Of a DNA stretch of 64,000 nucleotides, positions 22,214-35,555 are shown one piece after another. Origin of the DNA: Zychaea mexicana (taxonomy: Eukaryota > Mucoromycota > Mucoromycetes > Mucorales > Lichtheimiaceae); assembly GCF_025766255.1 (NCBI RefSeq), contig NW_026516759.1:62001-126000 (forward strand). The letters run 5' to 3'. A program made the position numbers and the translations under genes. Positions within the stretch are counted from its first letter, which is position 1; every line of letters begins with the position of its first letter. The notes under the pieces are model-generated. The model was not told where the DNA came from. It saw only the letters and a program-made list of their open reading frames with translations, and ran no database searches.

Positions 22214-25200
22214 GGCTTTTGATACGGACACCCCCTTCTATATTTAATCCTCATCAGGTTACACACATCCTATAAATATATACTTGTGGGGGTGTCCGCA
22301 AGGATGTGTTCACTGGATTTGTTCACTTGTTATTGTTATCATACATCTTTCGATATATAACAAAAAGGAACCATAAAAAGTACATGAAAAACATTCCTTA
22401 ATGCTTTTCAAACTCTCTAGGGTGTCTCTACGGATGTGTTTATGTGCAGTAGTTTATACAAGTATACAAATGCTCCTCAATAAACAGTATACTTTGATAA
22501 TATATCTTCAACTTTCTACCTACGTTTATCATCCTGCTATCCCAACACTATGGAGCAATTGATTGACACTACTTATACCGGATCAAATAAGCAAATTGTG
22601 AAAGCAATCAACGAGCAAGCCAGAGAATACAACTTTGCGGTTTCAACTAAACGAAGTGAGAAGAACGTAAATATCGTGATCCAGTGCGTACATGGTGGAA
22701 GCTATCGCAATACACATGGAGTAACTGAAGAAACGCGGGGACGCCAAACAGCGACGAAAACGACCGGCTGCCAATGGACCATGAACCTAAGGTGGTCCGA
22801 GAAGGATAAGCACTGGAAAGTAACGAAGGTCAGCAACGACAATGAGCACAACCACTCCCTCGACAAGCCTCCTCAGTATTACCACCAACACCGCACGCCA
22901 ACTCTCCACGCCGAGCAGCAAATATTATCATTGACAGATAATTCCGTCAGGCCCCTCATGATACATCGAGAAGTCCAGAACCACAAAGACGGCGCAATTA
23001 TGACCATGAGGGATCTATACAATTTTCGTGCGCAAATATTCCGTGAGGATAATCATGGCGGCTTCAATAGGATATTCGAGTTCCTCATTGGTAACAACTA
23101 TATCACTAGATATAAGCCAGACGGCACAGGTAAAAGTCTCGACGCCCTTTTTTTTACCCATGAAACGAGTATAGCAAAAGCACGACGATTCAATGAGATC
23201 ATTGCTATCGATGCGACGTACAAAACGAGCAGAACCAATATGCCTCTTGTCAATGTTGTTGGTGTCAGTCATCTCGGTGCATCAAAGCTCAAGAACGTGC
23301 TTATTGCCTCTGCTTTCTTGGTAAACGAGAAAGAAGAGTCGTACACCTGGCTCCTTCGGACTATGCGACAAGTCATATGGCCAGAAGGAAACGTACGCAT
23401 CTTCATTACGGACAACGAAAGAGCTTTAATCAACGCCATCGAGTCAACTTTCAAAGATGCAGAGCATATACTTTGCGGGTGGCATATGGAGCAGCATTTA
23501 CGTAGCATTTTCAGTACTTGCTTTCCACCGAACAGCGAAGAGATAGGCGAAGCCAAAGCTATCATTAAGCAAATGGTTTATGTTGGTAAAAAAGACGAAG
23601 CGACTTTCCAGGCTGCCATTGACGCTTATAAGTGTCTGATCGAAAAAGGTGCTCTTGCGTATGCCAACGAAAACCATAAGCGATCCAACAAAAAGCACAA
23701 GAAAACAAAGTCCAAAGCGAAGCGTCATGACGACAGCAGCAATAGCGAGAACGACAGAGATACTGAAGATGATGCAAGGTCTGCAATAAGTTTGCTGGCA
23801 AACAAAAAGAAAGAGAAAATGATGGACTATCTCAACGGGTATGTTAACTACCTTTATCCAATATTTGACTGAGGCTTTTGCCGAGTTGTGCTCACCAGCT
23901 GTATTATATTATATTATATAGCTGTCTTGAATATAAGGAGAAATGGGGTGCTTGTTATGCTGGAAGACTTTTAAACATGGGAATGAGGGCATCATCGCGT
24001 GTTGAAGGAACACACTGGCGCATCAAAGATACAATGCAAACGACCGGAAGCTTGTTTAAAACGGTCAAAGCAATTGATCGTGTCATGCGTAAATCGGTAT
24101 GTACTACACCCTTTGTTTTCGAATTGAAAAGTTAATGTGTTAACAGATATGCTAATGTTGGCTGATGAAGAGACTCAGTTTTTGCAAGAAAGACATAAAA
24201 TGCCACTGTATGGAAAGCATGAATCGGCTGCGATGCAAGAGCTCTTTGGCACTATTTCGTTTTTTGCTTTGAATCGACTCCGAAGGGAGCTCAAACGAGC
24301 TTGGGATAACTGCGATAAATATCAACTTGACTCAAGCGAGTGCTGGTGTGGTACCACGCTAAACTATGGACTGCCGTGTCAACATAATATCGCACGAAAA
24401 GGGTTCAGTATAAGCTTGTCGGATATCCCTGATCGATGGCGTTTGGAATATGACAGAGGTATAATTTTCTGCTATAGTAATACTGTGATTATACTATGCG
24501 CCTGTAATATACTTCATATCCTAATATGAGAGTTATTTATCCACAGATAGCTTCCAAAAGGTGTATACTCCTGAAGCAATTGTATTAGAGCAACAGAACA
24601 TGGTACTACAGAAGCTGCATGATGTACTCTACAATATGCGGTCGGATCAGCAAAAATCCGATTTACTTAGCAGTATCGATGGGACTATCGACGAATATAC
24701 AATGAGTATCGACATTAGCGACATCGAATTACCAAGCAATGTGAAGACGAAAGGACGCCCTGCTAACACAAGAAATGCACGATTACCGTCAAAGTTCGAA
24801 CTCGATGAAAAGGATAGCCAGCAACGCTTTCAAAATAGAAATGCCAACGAGTCAGAGGAACTCTCCGAAGGCAGCAACACTGAGGATGATAACATCTACA
24901 TTTTTCCTCAACAAGGGAAAAGAAAGGATCCGGAGATGAACTTCCTTTAAAGCACGAAAAAAAAGGTACGTGCTCTTCTGATGGAGTTCTAGCTAACAAA
25001 TACTTGCAGCTATCATGATTTTTTGTAACCAAACTAAGTTGATAAACTATTTATTGTAGATCCAAAAAAGATTTTGTACCCAAGCTGAAGTTCTTCGTTC
25101 ATCCAAACATCCCTCGCAAGTTCATTGAAACAACTGTCGACATTATGTCTGATGGCTTCTGTGGCTTCCGCACAATCGCACATCATGTACACGGCAATCA

Positions 25201-26093
25201 AGAGGCTTTTATGTTGGTCAAGCTACAAATGCTGGAGTGCTTCAAGATAAACAAGGATATATATCAGCAGCACTATGTATTTATGCGTGTAAATTTACAG
25301 CGCATTGAAACATCACTATCTTACGCACTTGATGCACCACGACCCCCAGAATCGTGCCCATCGGATTACTGGTTCCTTGCGCCTGACTTTGCACAGATCG
25401 CTGCAGACACTTATCAACGACCTCTTGCAATTTATCCAGACAATGATAAGAAAAAGCCAGACTCTGACGAATACGCTTATGAGCCATCTCTAATTTTGCC
25501 AATGCAAGGTCCATCGTCCGACAACAAGAATCCTCTCCCCATCATTATGCAGCATCTGAATAACAATCATTGGGCTACCATCGATACAAAAGGACACATT
25601 ATCAAGATGGACTGGCCGATTATCAACTCGATGTGTATAAAGGCATACCGATCAATGGGTAATATTGATAACCTGCGTAAAACAAAGTGGCGTTATCTGC
25701 AGATAAAAAAGCGTGACGACGAAAAGACAGTGCGTGCTGGACCCTTTACACTAGATTAATCATTCTACTACTTCCTGTACAGTAATTCTAATTCCCTCTC
25801 TTCTCGAACACCACTCTCTACATTTCATTGTTATTTGATATATTCTGGCATATGTTAAACAGCGATGTTGATAAGATTTACATAATACCTTAAAGGAGCA
25901 TTATATTTTACATCACTTTGATTTATGGCTCTCCCTTTATATGGTATAGCAAATAACAGAACACACCACTTAGGTATACTCATAACCTTGCGGACACCCC
26001 CACAAGTATATATTTATAGGATGTGTGTAACCTGATGAGGAAATAGAAGGGGTTGTCCGTAAGGATTAGAGGGGGGTGTCCGTATCAAAAGCC
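22214..26093 (+). mobile_element. MULE-B
   Basis: Second copy, 3.88 kb. The left terminus lacks about 22 bases present in MULE-A (one GGACACCCCC unit); the right terminus is complete. It is closest to MULE-C, with shared substitutions. It carries a 15-base deletion at a transposase splice acceptor. Confidence 0.9.
22550..25759 (+). pseudogene. MULE-B transposase-OTU gene, splice acceptor lost
   Basis: The long first exon (DDE core through the acidic region) is open, and it lacks one Leu codon in ILLCGWH. Between 24156 and 24157 a 15-base segment containing the TACTAG acceptor of intron 2 is missing relative to A and C. Use of the upstream ACAG site reads straight into a stop (ATA TGC TAA). 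The SWIM exon would therefore not be joined. As in C, TAA at 24948-24950 ends the frame before the OTU exon (25145-25759 open). Confidence 0.85.
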
Positions 26094-27712
26094 TGAACCA
26101 GATAAGTTTGCTTCCAACAAAACCATCCACATTAAAGTAGTAGGTGGTAGTGATCCAAGCCCGGGATTTACTGTATCGCTTGCGTTTATGAACGTCATAT
26201 TAGCAATGACTGGGATATGACATGATGGCCAAGTCTTATCATATACATGATGACAGAAAGCGATGCGTATAGAAGTGACACATAATGAATATATAGCATG
26301 AAACGGGACTATATATAAAGTTCAAATATAGAGTACCATATAAGCACAAAGCGACCGGGGAAAAGATAAATGTGTACTACAGCTGTTCTCGATTAAAATG
26401 GAGTATGTAACGCTCAAGCTCCGGCATGAAATATGCAAACACACACGTATGTCAATGAGTTATGGAATCCATTTGCCTCTATACCGTACATAATGGTCGT
26501 CAAGTTTCTAAACCGCTAACGAGCCTTGATATGATGACGGTGGAAGGGCATGCGCTCAGCGCTGAAAATTAGCTTCAAATACCTCGTCTTCTGCTGTATG
26601 CGACGTACAATACTAACATATCCAAACATTGCGAGTTTCAATTAACCGTTCCATTTCTAATGAAGAAAGTGCATCATTGTTGTTTTTTTACCGAGAGTAT
26701 AGAAACATCCAGACATAGTGATAAACTTGTCTCTATCGTTACAGTAGAATTTTACAACCCGTACTACTGACAATTCACTGTGTACAACTGCTGCTAGATT
26801 ATGTGTATCTTTTGCTGGAGGGGTAAAGAAGACTAAAGAAATGTTCATCTACTCAGCAGTGCCCTGAAAGAATTCACCATGGACAGTACGCATAATCAAA
26901 AACGCATCAGACTGCCCACCCTTCAGGGCAATCACGGGCATAACAATTATGGGCAGTAAGACATTGTAACAAAGACGACAATATCATAGGAACAAGGCCG
27001 TCGCAGGGCTAACCAATGGAAGAGAAGAAGAAATGGGCCACAACCATCGACCTTATTGTGGTGCATTCTAAAACAGACTTATATATTAAACATTAATAGA
27101 GCATGTATCGCTCAATCTGCCGACCAACAGCAGCATGTAGTCTAAAGCTCAATCAGTGAGTAGCGTCGTTGTGCTCAGTGGCTCGTTTTTTTTTCCAATC
27201 TTCGACATATACTACAGTACTTCTATTTTTACAAACAAGGTCACAATACAATGAAAGCATATTGTTTTACTCTTTGTTTTCGACATATACTCCTTCTATT
27301 TTTTTTACAAACAAGGTTGCAATAACAATGAAAGCATATGGTTTTACTCTCTGTTCAACAGAGATGGATCCTGCGGCTTTTCCCATTTTGAAGTGTTGTT
27401 ATCGTATATAACGATGACAGAAGAACAAACCTTTACATTTGCTTCTTTGTTAGTTCCTACAATAGCAAGAAGGAACACGGCTCTTCTGCATGGTATAAAT
27501 TGAAAACAAAGAGTCTGCTGCACCTCATATACCCGAAGCTATAGTAACCAGAAGCCAGTACTATTGTCTCGACGTCTTTCTCTCCGTATATAAATACTGG
27601 CATATCAAATGCAAAACGTGTTAATAATATACACACTACACCTTCTATTTACCTACTCTACATCTATCTATTTGCCTCACCAACGTCTCTTTCTGTCTTT
27701 CATCCCCTTAAA
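26094..27712. other. Cargo copy 2, leader region
   Basis: Near-identical to 15334-16952, with the same tandem duplication (27201-27353) and TATA box. No supported ORF. Confidence 0.6.
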
Positions 27713-28350
27713 ATGACATTTTTTCCAGAGTCAACGCCAGAGTCAGCAAGTTCTCCTCAGCAGCAAGAGGTTGCAAGCCCACCAACTCCACAGCAACCTG
27801 GATCGCCACAGCGTGAAGGACAGCCCCTTGAAGAGCAGACAGGTGAAGGGCATTCTGGACAGCAAGAGCGTACCCAAGAAAGTCAGTCTGGTAAAGGAGC
27901 TCAGCAGCAACGAAGCCGCGCCGACAAAGGGAAAGGCCGCGCAGTTCCGGGACAAGGTATGTACAATTATTCTAATGGATGCTGCTGCTGACATAAAATC
28001 CAGCTTAATTCTAACACGACTCCATTCTGAACAATTGAAGGAGGATCTGGCGAACTATCAACCTCTTCTGCATCTGGTATGTCTTATCGTTCACTTTGTG
28101 TTACTCAACAATGTTTATAATGAAACGTCAAACAACGGGATTTCCTTTTTCACTAACAAAGAAAAACAAATAATCTAATACAGGTACTCCTGAGCAGCAA
28201 TTCCCGTCGCGGGCAGGCTCCAAGCGCGCGCACGAACAAGTGGACCGTGGCGACAAGGAAGGAGAAGAGGAGAGATCCCCCAGAGCCCGCGGATCGGGTA
28301 GTGCATCGCCGACTCTGGACAGCAAAAAGGTCGCGGAAACGTACGTATAA
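27713..28350 (+). CDS. Cargo protein 1, copy 2
   Basis: Same three-exon structure and sequence as 16953-17590, with two amino-acid changes near the end (SPRARG for SPGARG, VAETYV for VAKTYV). Low-complexity Gln/Ser/Glu/Arg protein of unknown role. Preservation of both copies is uninformative because the duplication is recent. Confidence 0.5.
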
Positions 28351-28361
28351 TTCAAGACAAA

Positions 28362-28942
28362 ATGCTATTGTTACTACGTGACGAGGAAGAACAAGGAAAC
28401 CAGCTCACAAGTAAGCATTTTGTACATGTAATAGACTACTTCCTTGGTTGGCCACTCTGTCAGCAGTCATCAAGCTCTCCCATGAGGATTTTGAAATCGC
28501 CGACAAAAATCTATCAATGATCAGTGATCGTTACCAGTTTTTGGAAACCCTTTTCAATTTTACCCAAGTTATGGAAAATTGTCTTTCACGACCTCCTTAT
28601 TCTATATCACTCCCGGACGACCCCCTTGATGACTATCTAGTCCAGATGAGAAATCAGCTTTTTGACGAGGCTTCTGAATACATACGGTTGAATCTACAAG
28701 GCGGAAGAGAAACACACCCAGTAACAACATCCTCTTCGGCCGCGGCTGCGGCTGCGAGTTCGTCGTCGTCGTCAGCTCAAGCCACAACAGCAACAACAGC
28801 GCCACCAGCAGCATCGACTGCCGAAAAAGTGGATACGAAGAAACAAAAGAAAGAAGCAGTCGATCCTGAGGAAGGAAAGGAAGAAGTCGATCCTGAGGAA
28901 CGAGAGAAAGGAAAAAAACGCATGGGCTATATTAGCTCATAA
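28362..28942 (+). CDS. Cargo protein 2, copy 2
   Basis: Same as 17602-18215 but one 33-base acidic repeat unit shorter (175 residues). Folded-looking N-terminal half with DYLVQMRNQLFDEASEYI, then Ser/Ala runs and a DPEE-type acidic tail. No family recognised. Confidence 0.5.
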
Positions 28943-29941
28943 TGATGCTCATTTTTTACTTGTTCATATACGAGAAATGCAATAGTATTTTCAGTGCAAG
29001 TAGTAATAACAATGCAGCAGTATACTTTTTGTCTACCAATTAATAGTAAAATCAGTGCATCTGTCTTCAAAAATAAAGTGTAACAGATATGGAAATGACA
29101 TTCATGCAATTTGTGCTACAACAGTGATTTCAATATTAAGCAAACAATTCAATAAATTCAGACTGTGCACTCGTCTTACATATATAAATTTGACAGGTTC
29201 TTTCATAGTTTTACTACGGCGGATAAAAAAGCATATGTACTTCACGGGATGTGCTTAGCATAGTTAGCATAGCAGTATTGTTCTCAGCATGTTTGATGAA
29301 TTAAAAAAGCATCATCAATCAAGGATAGGTCTCTAACAACCGAATCAAATATCTAATATCATAGAACTCTCTGTTTCACCAAGTTTGCATAAATGTTGTA
29401 TATCAATGGATTATATTGACAACAAACCTATTTTGTTCCTCTACATAACACCTTTATTTTACAGTGATAACTTCTTCAGTCTCTAAGATAAATCACTCCA
29501 TCAATAGCGGAGAGCTATAGTAATGAATAGCAAGTAGCGCGTAATATGTGTATATTGCACTGGTGTTTTTATCATTCTCTTCGTCGATGGAAGCGGCTTA
29601 TCATGTAATATTAGTGCGTAGTCGGTTAAAACATTATATCATACGCGGATTCTTTTGTCGATATTTTATAGAGATGGTTACCAATATATGAAGTTGCTTT
29701 TCCATTTCATTAACAGCATCTCTGTTCTGCCATCAGTGATAAGTCTAACATGCCATTTAAAATTGAAAGCGTGAGAAAACATTTGTGCGTAGATGCATCA
29801 TGCATCTGGCTTCCCAAAGAAATGGTATCAAAGAGCTTTTCGTGTGACTGTGTACGGAGGGCGTAAAGTGTAAGCATATAAAAGAGAACATGGACCGATG
29901 CAAGACGTGCATATTGTTTTTTTTAAGGAGCTAGCATTGTG
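28943..29941. other. Cargo spacer and GNAT promoter, copy 2
   Basis: Copy of 18216-19214. No supported ORF. A TATAAAA box lies about 60 bases before the GNAT start. Confidence 0.5.
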
Positions 29942-30596
29942 ATGGGCGAAACGAACAAAAGAACTCATATACGCAAAGCAACGCCGGATGACATTTATCT
30001 TACGCAAAGCATCGTCAATTTGGTGAACCGAACATTTCGAAGTGACAGCTGTAAGTGCAGTTTACATCGAGTCTAGTATAACCTTTTCAAATGATATTAA
30101 TTTTATTCTTATCACTCGACGGAACATTGTGAACATATAATCAAACAAAGGTGACTTAGTCTCCGATACGGAAATCTTTCCCGACAACGAGCGCGTTACA
30201 TTCGAAGATATTGAAACACTGATAGTTGAAAGTGGTGGGAAATCGAGTGCGCTCTGGTTCGCTTTCGATCAACAGTGGGTACAAGAGCACGGCAAGTACG
30301 AAGAAGTCATTGTCGGTGCAGTGAAAATCGGCCCGTATAATTTCCGTAGCCACAAGGATAGTTGCATCCTCGAAATCTTCGCCATTTCCCCTGAATATCG
30401 AAAGCGTGGTCTAGGCAGCTTTCTAGCTCAGGAAGCACTAAAGTATGCAAAGGAGTCGGGATATACGACAGCGTACTTAATGGTCCTCGACTCAAAACCG
30501 AAACTGCTTGATTGGTGTCGACGGGCGCTAGGATTTGAAGAGATTTACACTGTAAATATACAGGACGTCATAAGATCAACAGAGATGCAGCCGTAG
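29942..30596 (+). CDS. GNAT-family N-acetyltransferase, cargo copy 2
   Basis: Exons 29942-30050 and 30151-30596, 184 residues, with the same protein as the 19215 copy by inspection. The acetyl-CoA motif is YRKRGLGSFLAQEALKYAK. Intact start, splice sites and stop. It lies just outside the left end of nested element 2, with its stop 69 bases before that element's presumed target duplication. It is therefore cargo of the MULE composite and not of element 2. Confidence 0.85.
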
Positions 30597-30678
30597 TTGT
30601 ATTAAAGAGAGAATTGTTTTACAAGGGTTTATTATAGTTTCGCCAATTATTTGTATGCATGCTAGATAAAATCACTCG

Positions 30679-30758
30679 AAAAAATCACGGAAACGGATTT
30701 CGGAAATTACTTTCTCCGAACGGTTAATTATATAACCGAACCAAAATTCGTTTTTCAG
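30679..30758 (+). repeat. Left inverted repeat of element 2
   Basis: Runs from AAAAAATCACGGAAACGG to the stretch before the transposase ATG (about 40 bases away). The reverse complement of 38416-38498 matches with only a few differences. Another copy is at 19952-20031. Confidence 0.85.
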
Positions 30759-30797
30759 TTTTGGGGTAGTTTTGGGTTTTTTAACTTCTTCCTCAAA

Positions 30798-32287
30798 ATG
30801 GAACCGCAAAAACAGCAACAAATCCAATCCCAAGAAACACCCGAGCAACCTCAATTGAAAAGATGCAGTAATTGCAAATCTTATCGCCCTTTGCTATTTT
30901 TTGTTATCAATAGACAAGATTACAACACGTGTAGAAAATGCCATGAACGCCAAAGTGACGTCGGTAAACCAATCGCAGAGCAGTTACTCCTGACAGTGGA
31001 CGAAGTACTCGACATGATTCCTTCGCGTCAAAGTTTGAGGAACGTAGCCGACAGTCTCGAAGATTACAGCCTCGACGCGTATGTGCAACTTGACGACGAT
31101 ATGTTGGCGTTGTCAGATTCGCAACTTGTGATCAACATCCGCGATCGTATCCAGGCTGTTGACGGATACCATTACTACGAAGCATACCGAACAGAACCAC
31201 GAAGAAAGTTCGGCTATTCTTTCCTTTTTCGATGCTCGCAAGATTTCGATGTGCAGGGTCAAGCTGCCATTCGTTCACGATTGTATCGGCGTATGGCAAC
31301 TTTCTTGTGCAATGGCCGCATCAGCGGCATGGTCGATCGAGTGAATGGTTACTTTCACTTGAATATCGAACACTCCTGTGGGCATAGGGCTGCACCTGCC
31401 GTCGAAAATTACGCCGCCCCGCAAAATGTACGTGCATACATCGCTGCAAATGCCATCGACTTGGATGCACAACAGCTGCATCGTAACATTATCCGTCAGT
31501 TTCAACAAGAAGCGACAAGAATAACGCAGGGGCAAGTGTATTACTGGGCGTGCCAGTCGATCCAAGACCAATATACACTGCACAACAACCAGTTCAGATC
31601 GGCAGAGATGCTCGTCGACAGAGCCGCTGACAAGGGTGTCCGTAAGGTATGTCAAAATGTCCTAAATGATTAGCTACTACTTAATATTGAATACATGTGA
31701 GGATCGTGTATACAATCACTTCGACACGTTGAGAAATAGACAAGAACCATTAATAATAGAATCAATAAAATTCAATAACCAATGAACAGATTTTCACCTC
31801 AGCACAAAGCAATTACTCGGCTATTGGTTTTACCATGCCATTATTTGATGTAATTTGCGGATCACAGCAACTAGCAGAGGAATACCATGTCGATTCTACA
31901 TACAAAACAAACCGAGCAGGATACGAACTATTTGGGATAGTCGCAACTGTAAACGGTGCCGGGTTTCCGATTGCATACATGCTTCTGAAGCTTACACCAC
32001 AGAGTCAGCTAGTAAACGATGGCGAGGATGACACATTTCGTGTTGGTGTTATTGCCGAATTTTTTGCATGTTTAAAGCAAGCTGGTCTTCAACCCAAGTT
32101 CATGTTTACGGACAAGGACTGGGGACAGATCTGTGCTATAGAAGCAGTCTGGACAAATAGGAGAGTGCTTAGACTATGTCTGTGGCATCTCGTTCGCTCG
32201 GTGAAGAAACGCTTAGCAGAACCCAAAACAGCAAGACCGCAAAATATTTCAGACGAAGCTCGAGTCGGGATTGTTTGTTTTGCGTAA
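30798..32287 (+). CDS. Element-2 MULE-type transposase, C-terminally short
   Basis: Exons 30798-31646 and 31790-32287 join in frame, 448 residues. The N-terminal zinc knuckle CSNCKSYRPLLFF...CRKCHE is followed by a helical region. Then comes a MULE-like core: first Asp in EEYHVDSTYKTNRAGYELFG, second Asp in KFMFTDKDWGQICAIE, and LRLCLWHLVRSVKKRL, as in MULE transposases. The protein stops at 32287 (VGIVCFA) with no clear third acidic residue or SWIM finger, so it appears 3'-truncated, perhaps by the LINE sequence that begins about 100 bases later. Unrelated at sequence level to the transposase of MULE-A/B/C beyond the family fold. Confidence 0.7.
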
Positions 32288-32392
32288 ACTGTTGCAGTTT
32301 AACGCGCATAATTTGAGTATATTGTTTTTGATCGTGATTATGGATGATTGGATGTTTGGCAAATGGGATACGCAAAGTCGTTGGGTCGCGTC

Positions 32393-33882
32393 TTAGTGAG
32401 ACGACGACCCAGGCGTACTATTAGTGATAGCTTTATCTGCGTTGTCGGTCAGCATAACTTGTCGGTTACTGCGCGTCTTGTATGCCGTTGGTGGTGTGAC
32501 ACGTGCTTCCAATAAGGCGAGCAAAGTCATTTGATCACGGTGAGACATGGATTCGAGGACCGAGCGATTGTGTGCAGACATGGGCCATGCCTTGTACCAG
32601 GATGGCGACGCTTCTTTGGTTTCGAATTGATCGGCCAAAATACGGTAAGCATCAGGACGTGCAGCCTTTTCTTGTTCGATATTGAGTAGGGCAGCATCGA
32701 CTACTTCGACAGTAGCTTGTGGACGTGGGACAGAGGTATGTTCGCCTTCCTCTGTGTCGCTACCCACGTTGTAAAGCGAATCGGAATCGGAGACGGAGCT
32801 CTCGTCGGATATGTGCATTTCAGTATCAGAGGGATCCGTGGTGGTGTGTTCTGGCTCTTGCACGACAGTAGCCTTGCTGACCTTATGACTCACATCGGTA
32901 GAATCGGTGTTACGCTGTGCTACTACTTTGCTGTTGTCTGTAGCCTGGGCGGTGATAGAGATGGTACTCTTGGTCTGACGGTCGGCGTTGCGGCGACGCT
33001 TGTTAGTTTTCCCTTTGTAGCTGTTGGGGTTGTCCGGGCAGCCGGCCGAAATGTGCCCGACTTGTCCGCAGGTCCAGCAGGCACGATATGCCTGAGGGCG
33101 TTCCGGGCAGATGCGAACATGGTGGTCGGGTTTGTGGCAACGCGAGCAATGTAGAGCCATGGAGGCCCAGGTGGCGTAGAAGCACTCTTCAGTTGTTTCC
33201 CATTGAACACGGTGTGCGAGGTCATAGTAAGGTTGCTCATCTCGTATAGGTTGGCGGTCCAGCACCGCGAAGCCATTGCCTAGGTACATGCCGGACACGG
33301 CGTCTCAATAGATGCCGCAGTCTAATACCTTGCCGTATACGCCCGCGACTAATGCAGTGTGGTTCCTGTAGGGGAGATGGGATAGGCGCACTTTCTTGAT
33401 CTGGGCATCTCCTGATAGAGTGTTGCAGGCGAGAATGATAACGCCGTCTTTAAAGTGAAGTCCTTGGGTAAAGGCAGCTTGAATCACTTCCGGGTCCTCA
33501 GAGTAGAGCTCGATGATAACGCGAGAGCCTTCTTGGATTGATTGCGCACCACAATTCTCGGGGAACTGCTGGTTGATGGTGGCAAGAATACGCGGGATTT
33601 GTTCGGTACGGCTACTAACGTCGAAGTAGACACTGTCTGCTGAGCGGGTGATCCACCAACACGCCAGATGTTGGAATGGATAACCCGAGTAGTGCGGGTG
33701 TTGTTTTTATCGTCGAGCAATTCTCTAGTCTCTGATTCTTGTCGCATGAGCGACTGTCGATGTTTCTGAACGACTTTGGCGTATGAAAGTCGAGGAACGT
33801 TGAGTTTTTGCGGTTTTGGGGGCGATTGGGGTGAGGCAGGGCTTGTTTACTGCCGGGTGTGATTTTTGTGCGGAAGAGCCAT
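32393..33882 (-). pseudogene. Non-LTR retrotransposon ORF1-like (Gag) remnant
   Basis: Minus-strand coding remnant starting MALPHKNHTRQ at 33882 and then an in-frame TAA. RLSYAKVVQKHRQSLMRQE follows, a typical LINE ORF1 N-terminus. A frameshift lies near 33620, and a TGA stands before DAVSGMYLGNGFAV at about 33305. The last part (33298-32393) is open and carries two CCHC knuckles (CSRCHKPDHHVRIC, CWTCGQVGHISAGC), then an acidic Ser-rich tail. No endonuclease or reverse transcriptase domain follows on this strand. At least three disabling changes make it non-functional. Confidence 0.75.
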
Positions 33883-35118
33883 GATGCAAATAGATGGAAT
33901 AACATGGATAAGACGAAATACATAGTATGGGTTTGAAAATTAAAAATGCCAACTTGCTGCACTTGGAAAAAACGTCCACATCAACTAGCTTTTATAATTT
34001 TAAAACTAATCACACAGAACGAACGCGTCAGAGAATTGATCTTTCAGCGATGACTTGGTGGACTTCATTATCGTCACTGTCGACGGTAACGCAATTGCAA
34101 TAGTCATACGCAAAATCCGAGATGTACCTTTTTTACGCATGATATTCCACGTCTATATAATCAAGTGTCACATTGAGAGGCAGGAGCTTAGAGTTGGTCC
34201 CTCAACAACCATGACATACAACTAAGCTTATATAAAGTCTTTTTGTCTCAGGGAAATATTAGCGTAGTATACCTCAAATTGCCACATACTCTTTCTTTCG
34301 AGCAGTGTTATCATTAAATTGAGCGCAGTGACTTGATACGACACCATAGCCCTTCGTCGGGTACCTTTATCCTCCTTACTGGGAAGATAACACTCTCATT
34401 AATTTTGGCTTGCATGCTACAGCGCACAAAATAGCACGATCATTTTCTATACAACAAACGTGTCAATGTTTTCCCGTACTTGTGTGCAGCGGAAGCAATT
34501 GCAGGAAATTCATGCATCGGGAACTTGCCTTCCCACGAGTCCTGTACAAACTCTTTACTCCTTCCCCTTCATTCTTTATCCATTCATGACACATTAGCAA
34601 TAGGTTCTCAAAAGAAAGGGCAGGTCTTTAGCTTTAACATGATACTAATATCATGTACAGTTACGACGATAATTGCGGCGGAATATTGCTTTGGAAATTG
34701 CCTAGTCTTAAAAAGACGATGCCAGGTACCCCTTCACCGTGTCTAAAACTTGTTTCTCCAACAATCGAATCTGAAGCATGCAGTTGGTTCGTGTCAGTTG
34801 CGACAGTGACCTCTTCTTCCTTCCTTTTCATATAAACTGACTATGTTCGTCATTCAGCAAAGAAAGATTCATGTAGAGCAGAGCCGTGGCTATAGAATGA
34901 TGCCAATATTGACACATTTCTCGAATAATAAACGACGACACTATAGCTAATAATGTAGAATGGTCAATGAAAAACGATCGTTTTTCTGCCGCACTGTTGA
35001 CTGAAACATGCATTGTGCTCTTTCTTAATGTTGACCTCATCGCCTATGCGCTCGTTTGGCTATTGGACAACAGACAAATCACGCAATTGCCAAGAATCTA
35101 ATCGATCACAACGAGTCT
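33883..35118. other. Element-2 interior, no gene seen
   Basis: AT-rich sequence with only short ORFs that look random on both strands. The right end leads into a TATA-like box that may serve the RRM gene. Confidence 0.4.
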
Positions 35119-35127
35119 TATATAAAA
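35119..35127 (+). promoter_or_regulatory. TATA box upstream of Mei2-like gene
   Basis: TATATAAAA followed by a pyrimidine-rich stretch (35150-35215), a common fungal core-promoter layout. It lies 430 bases before the first recognisable exon. Confidence 0.45.
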
Positions 35128-35555
35128 GGTACGCGTACCCACCCATCCATAGTTCTTTGGCCTCTTCTCTTCCGCTTCTTTCTCCTTCTCTTTCTCCTTC
35201 TCCTCCTCGTCACCAACTGTACGTATAACTCTTGGGAAACGGGATCCATCGCATGGCCGTGCGTGTGGTAGTGTGCATGTCTGTCAAGAAGTATCACGAC
35301 GACTCACGATCAAATCTCTTGCTTTCTTTCATTTCTATAGCCGTCTCCTCCTCGGCCTCGCCCGGTTACTGCTTTAATGGAGGAGAGAAGCAAGAGTGTA
35401 CATGGTGTGTGTCAAAGATGATGATGACTGTGCTATTGGTTACTCACGATCGAGCCTCTTCTTTTTTTTTTTTTGATAGCTCTGTCTCTCTTGCTCTTGC
35501 TCTCTCTGAACCGACTGTCTTTGCGTACTTTGCTCCCAAATTCCAACATTAAAAG

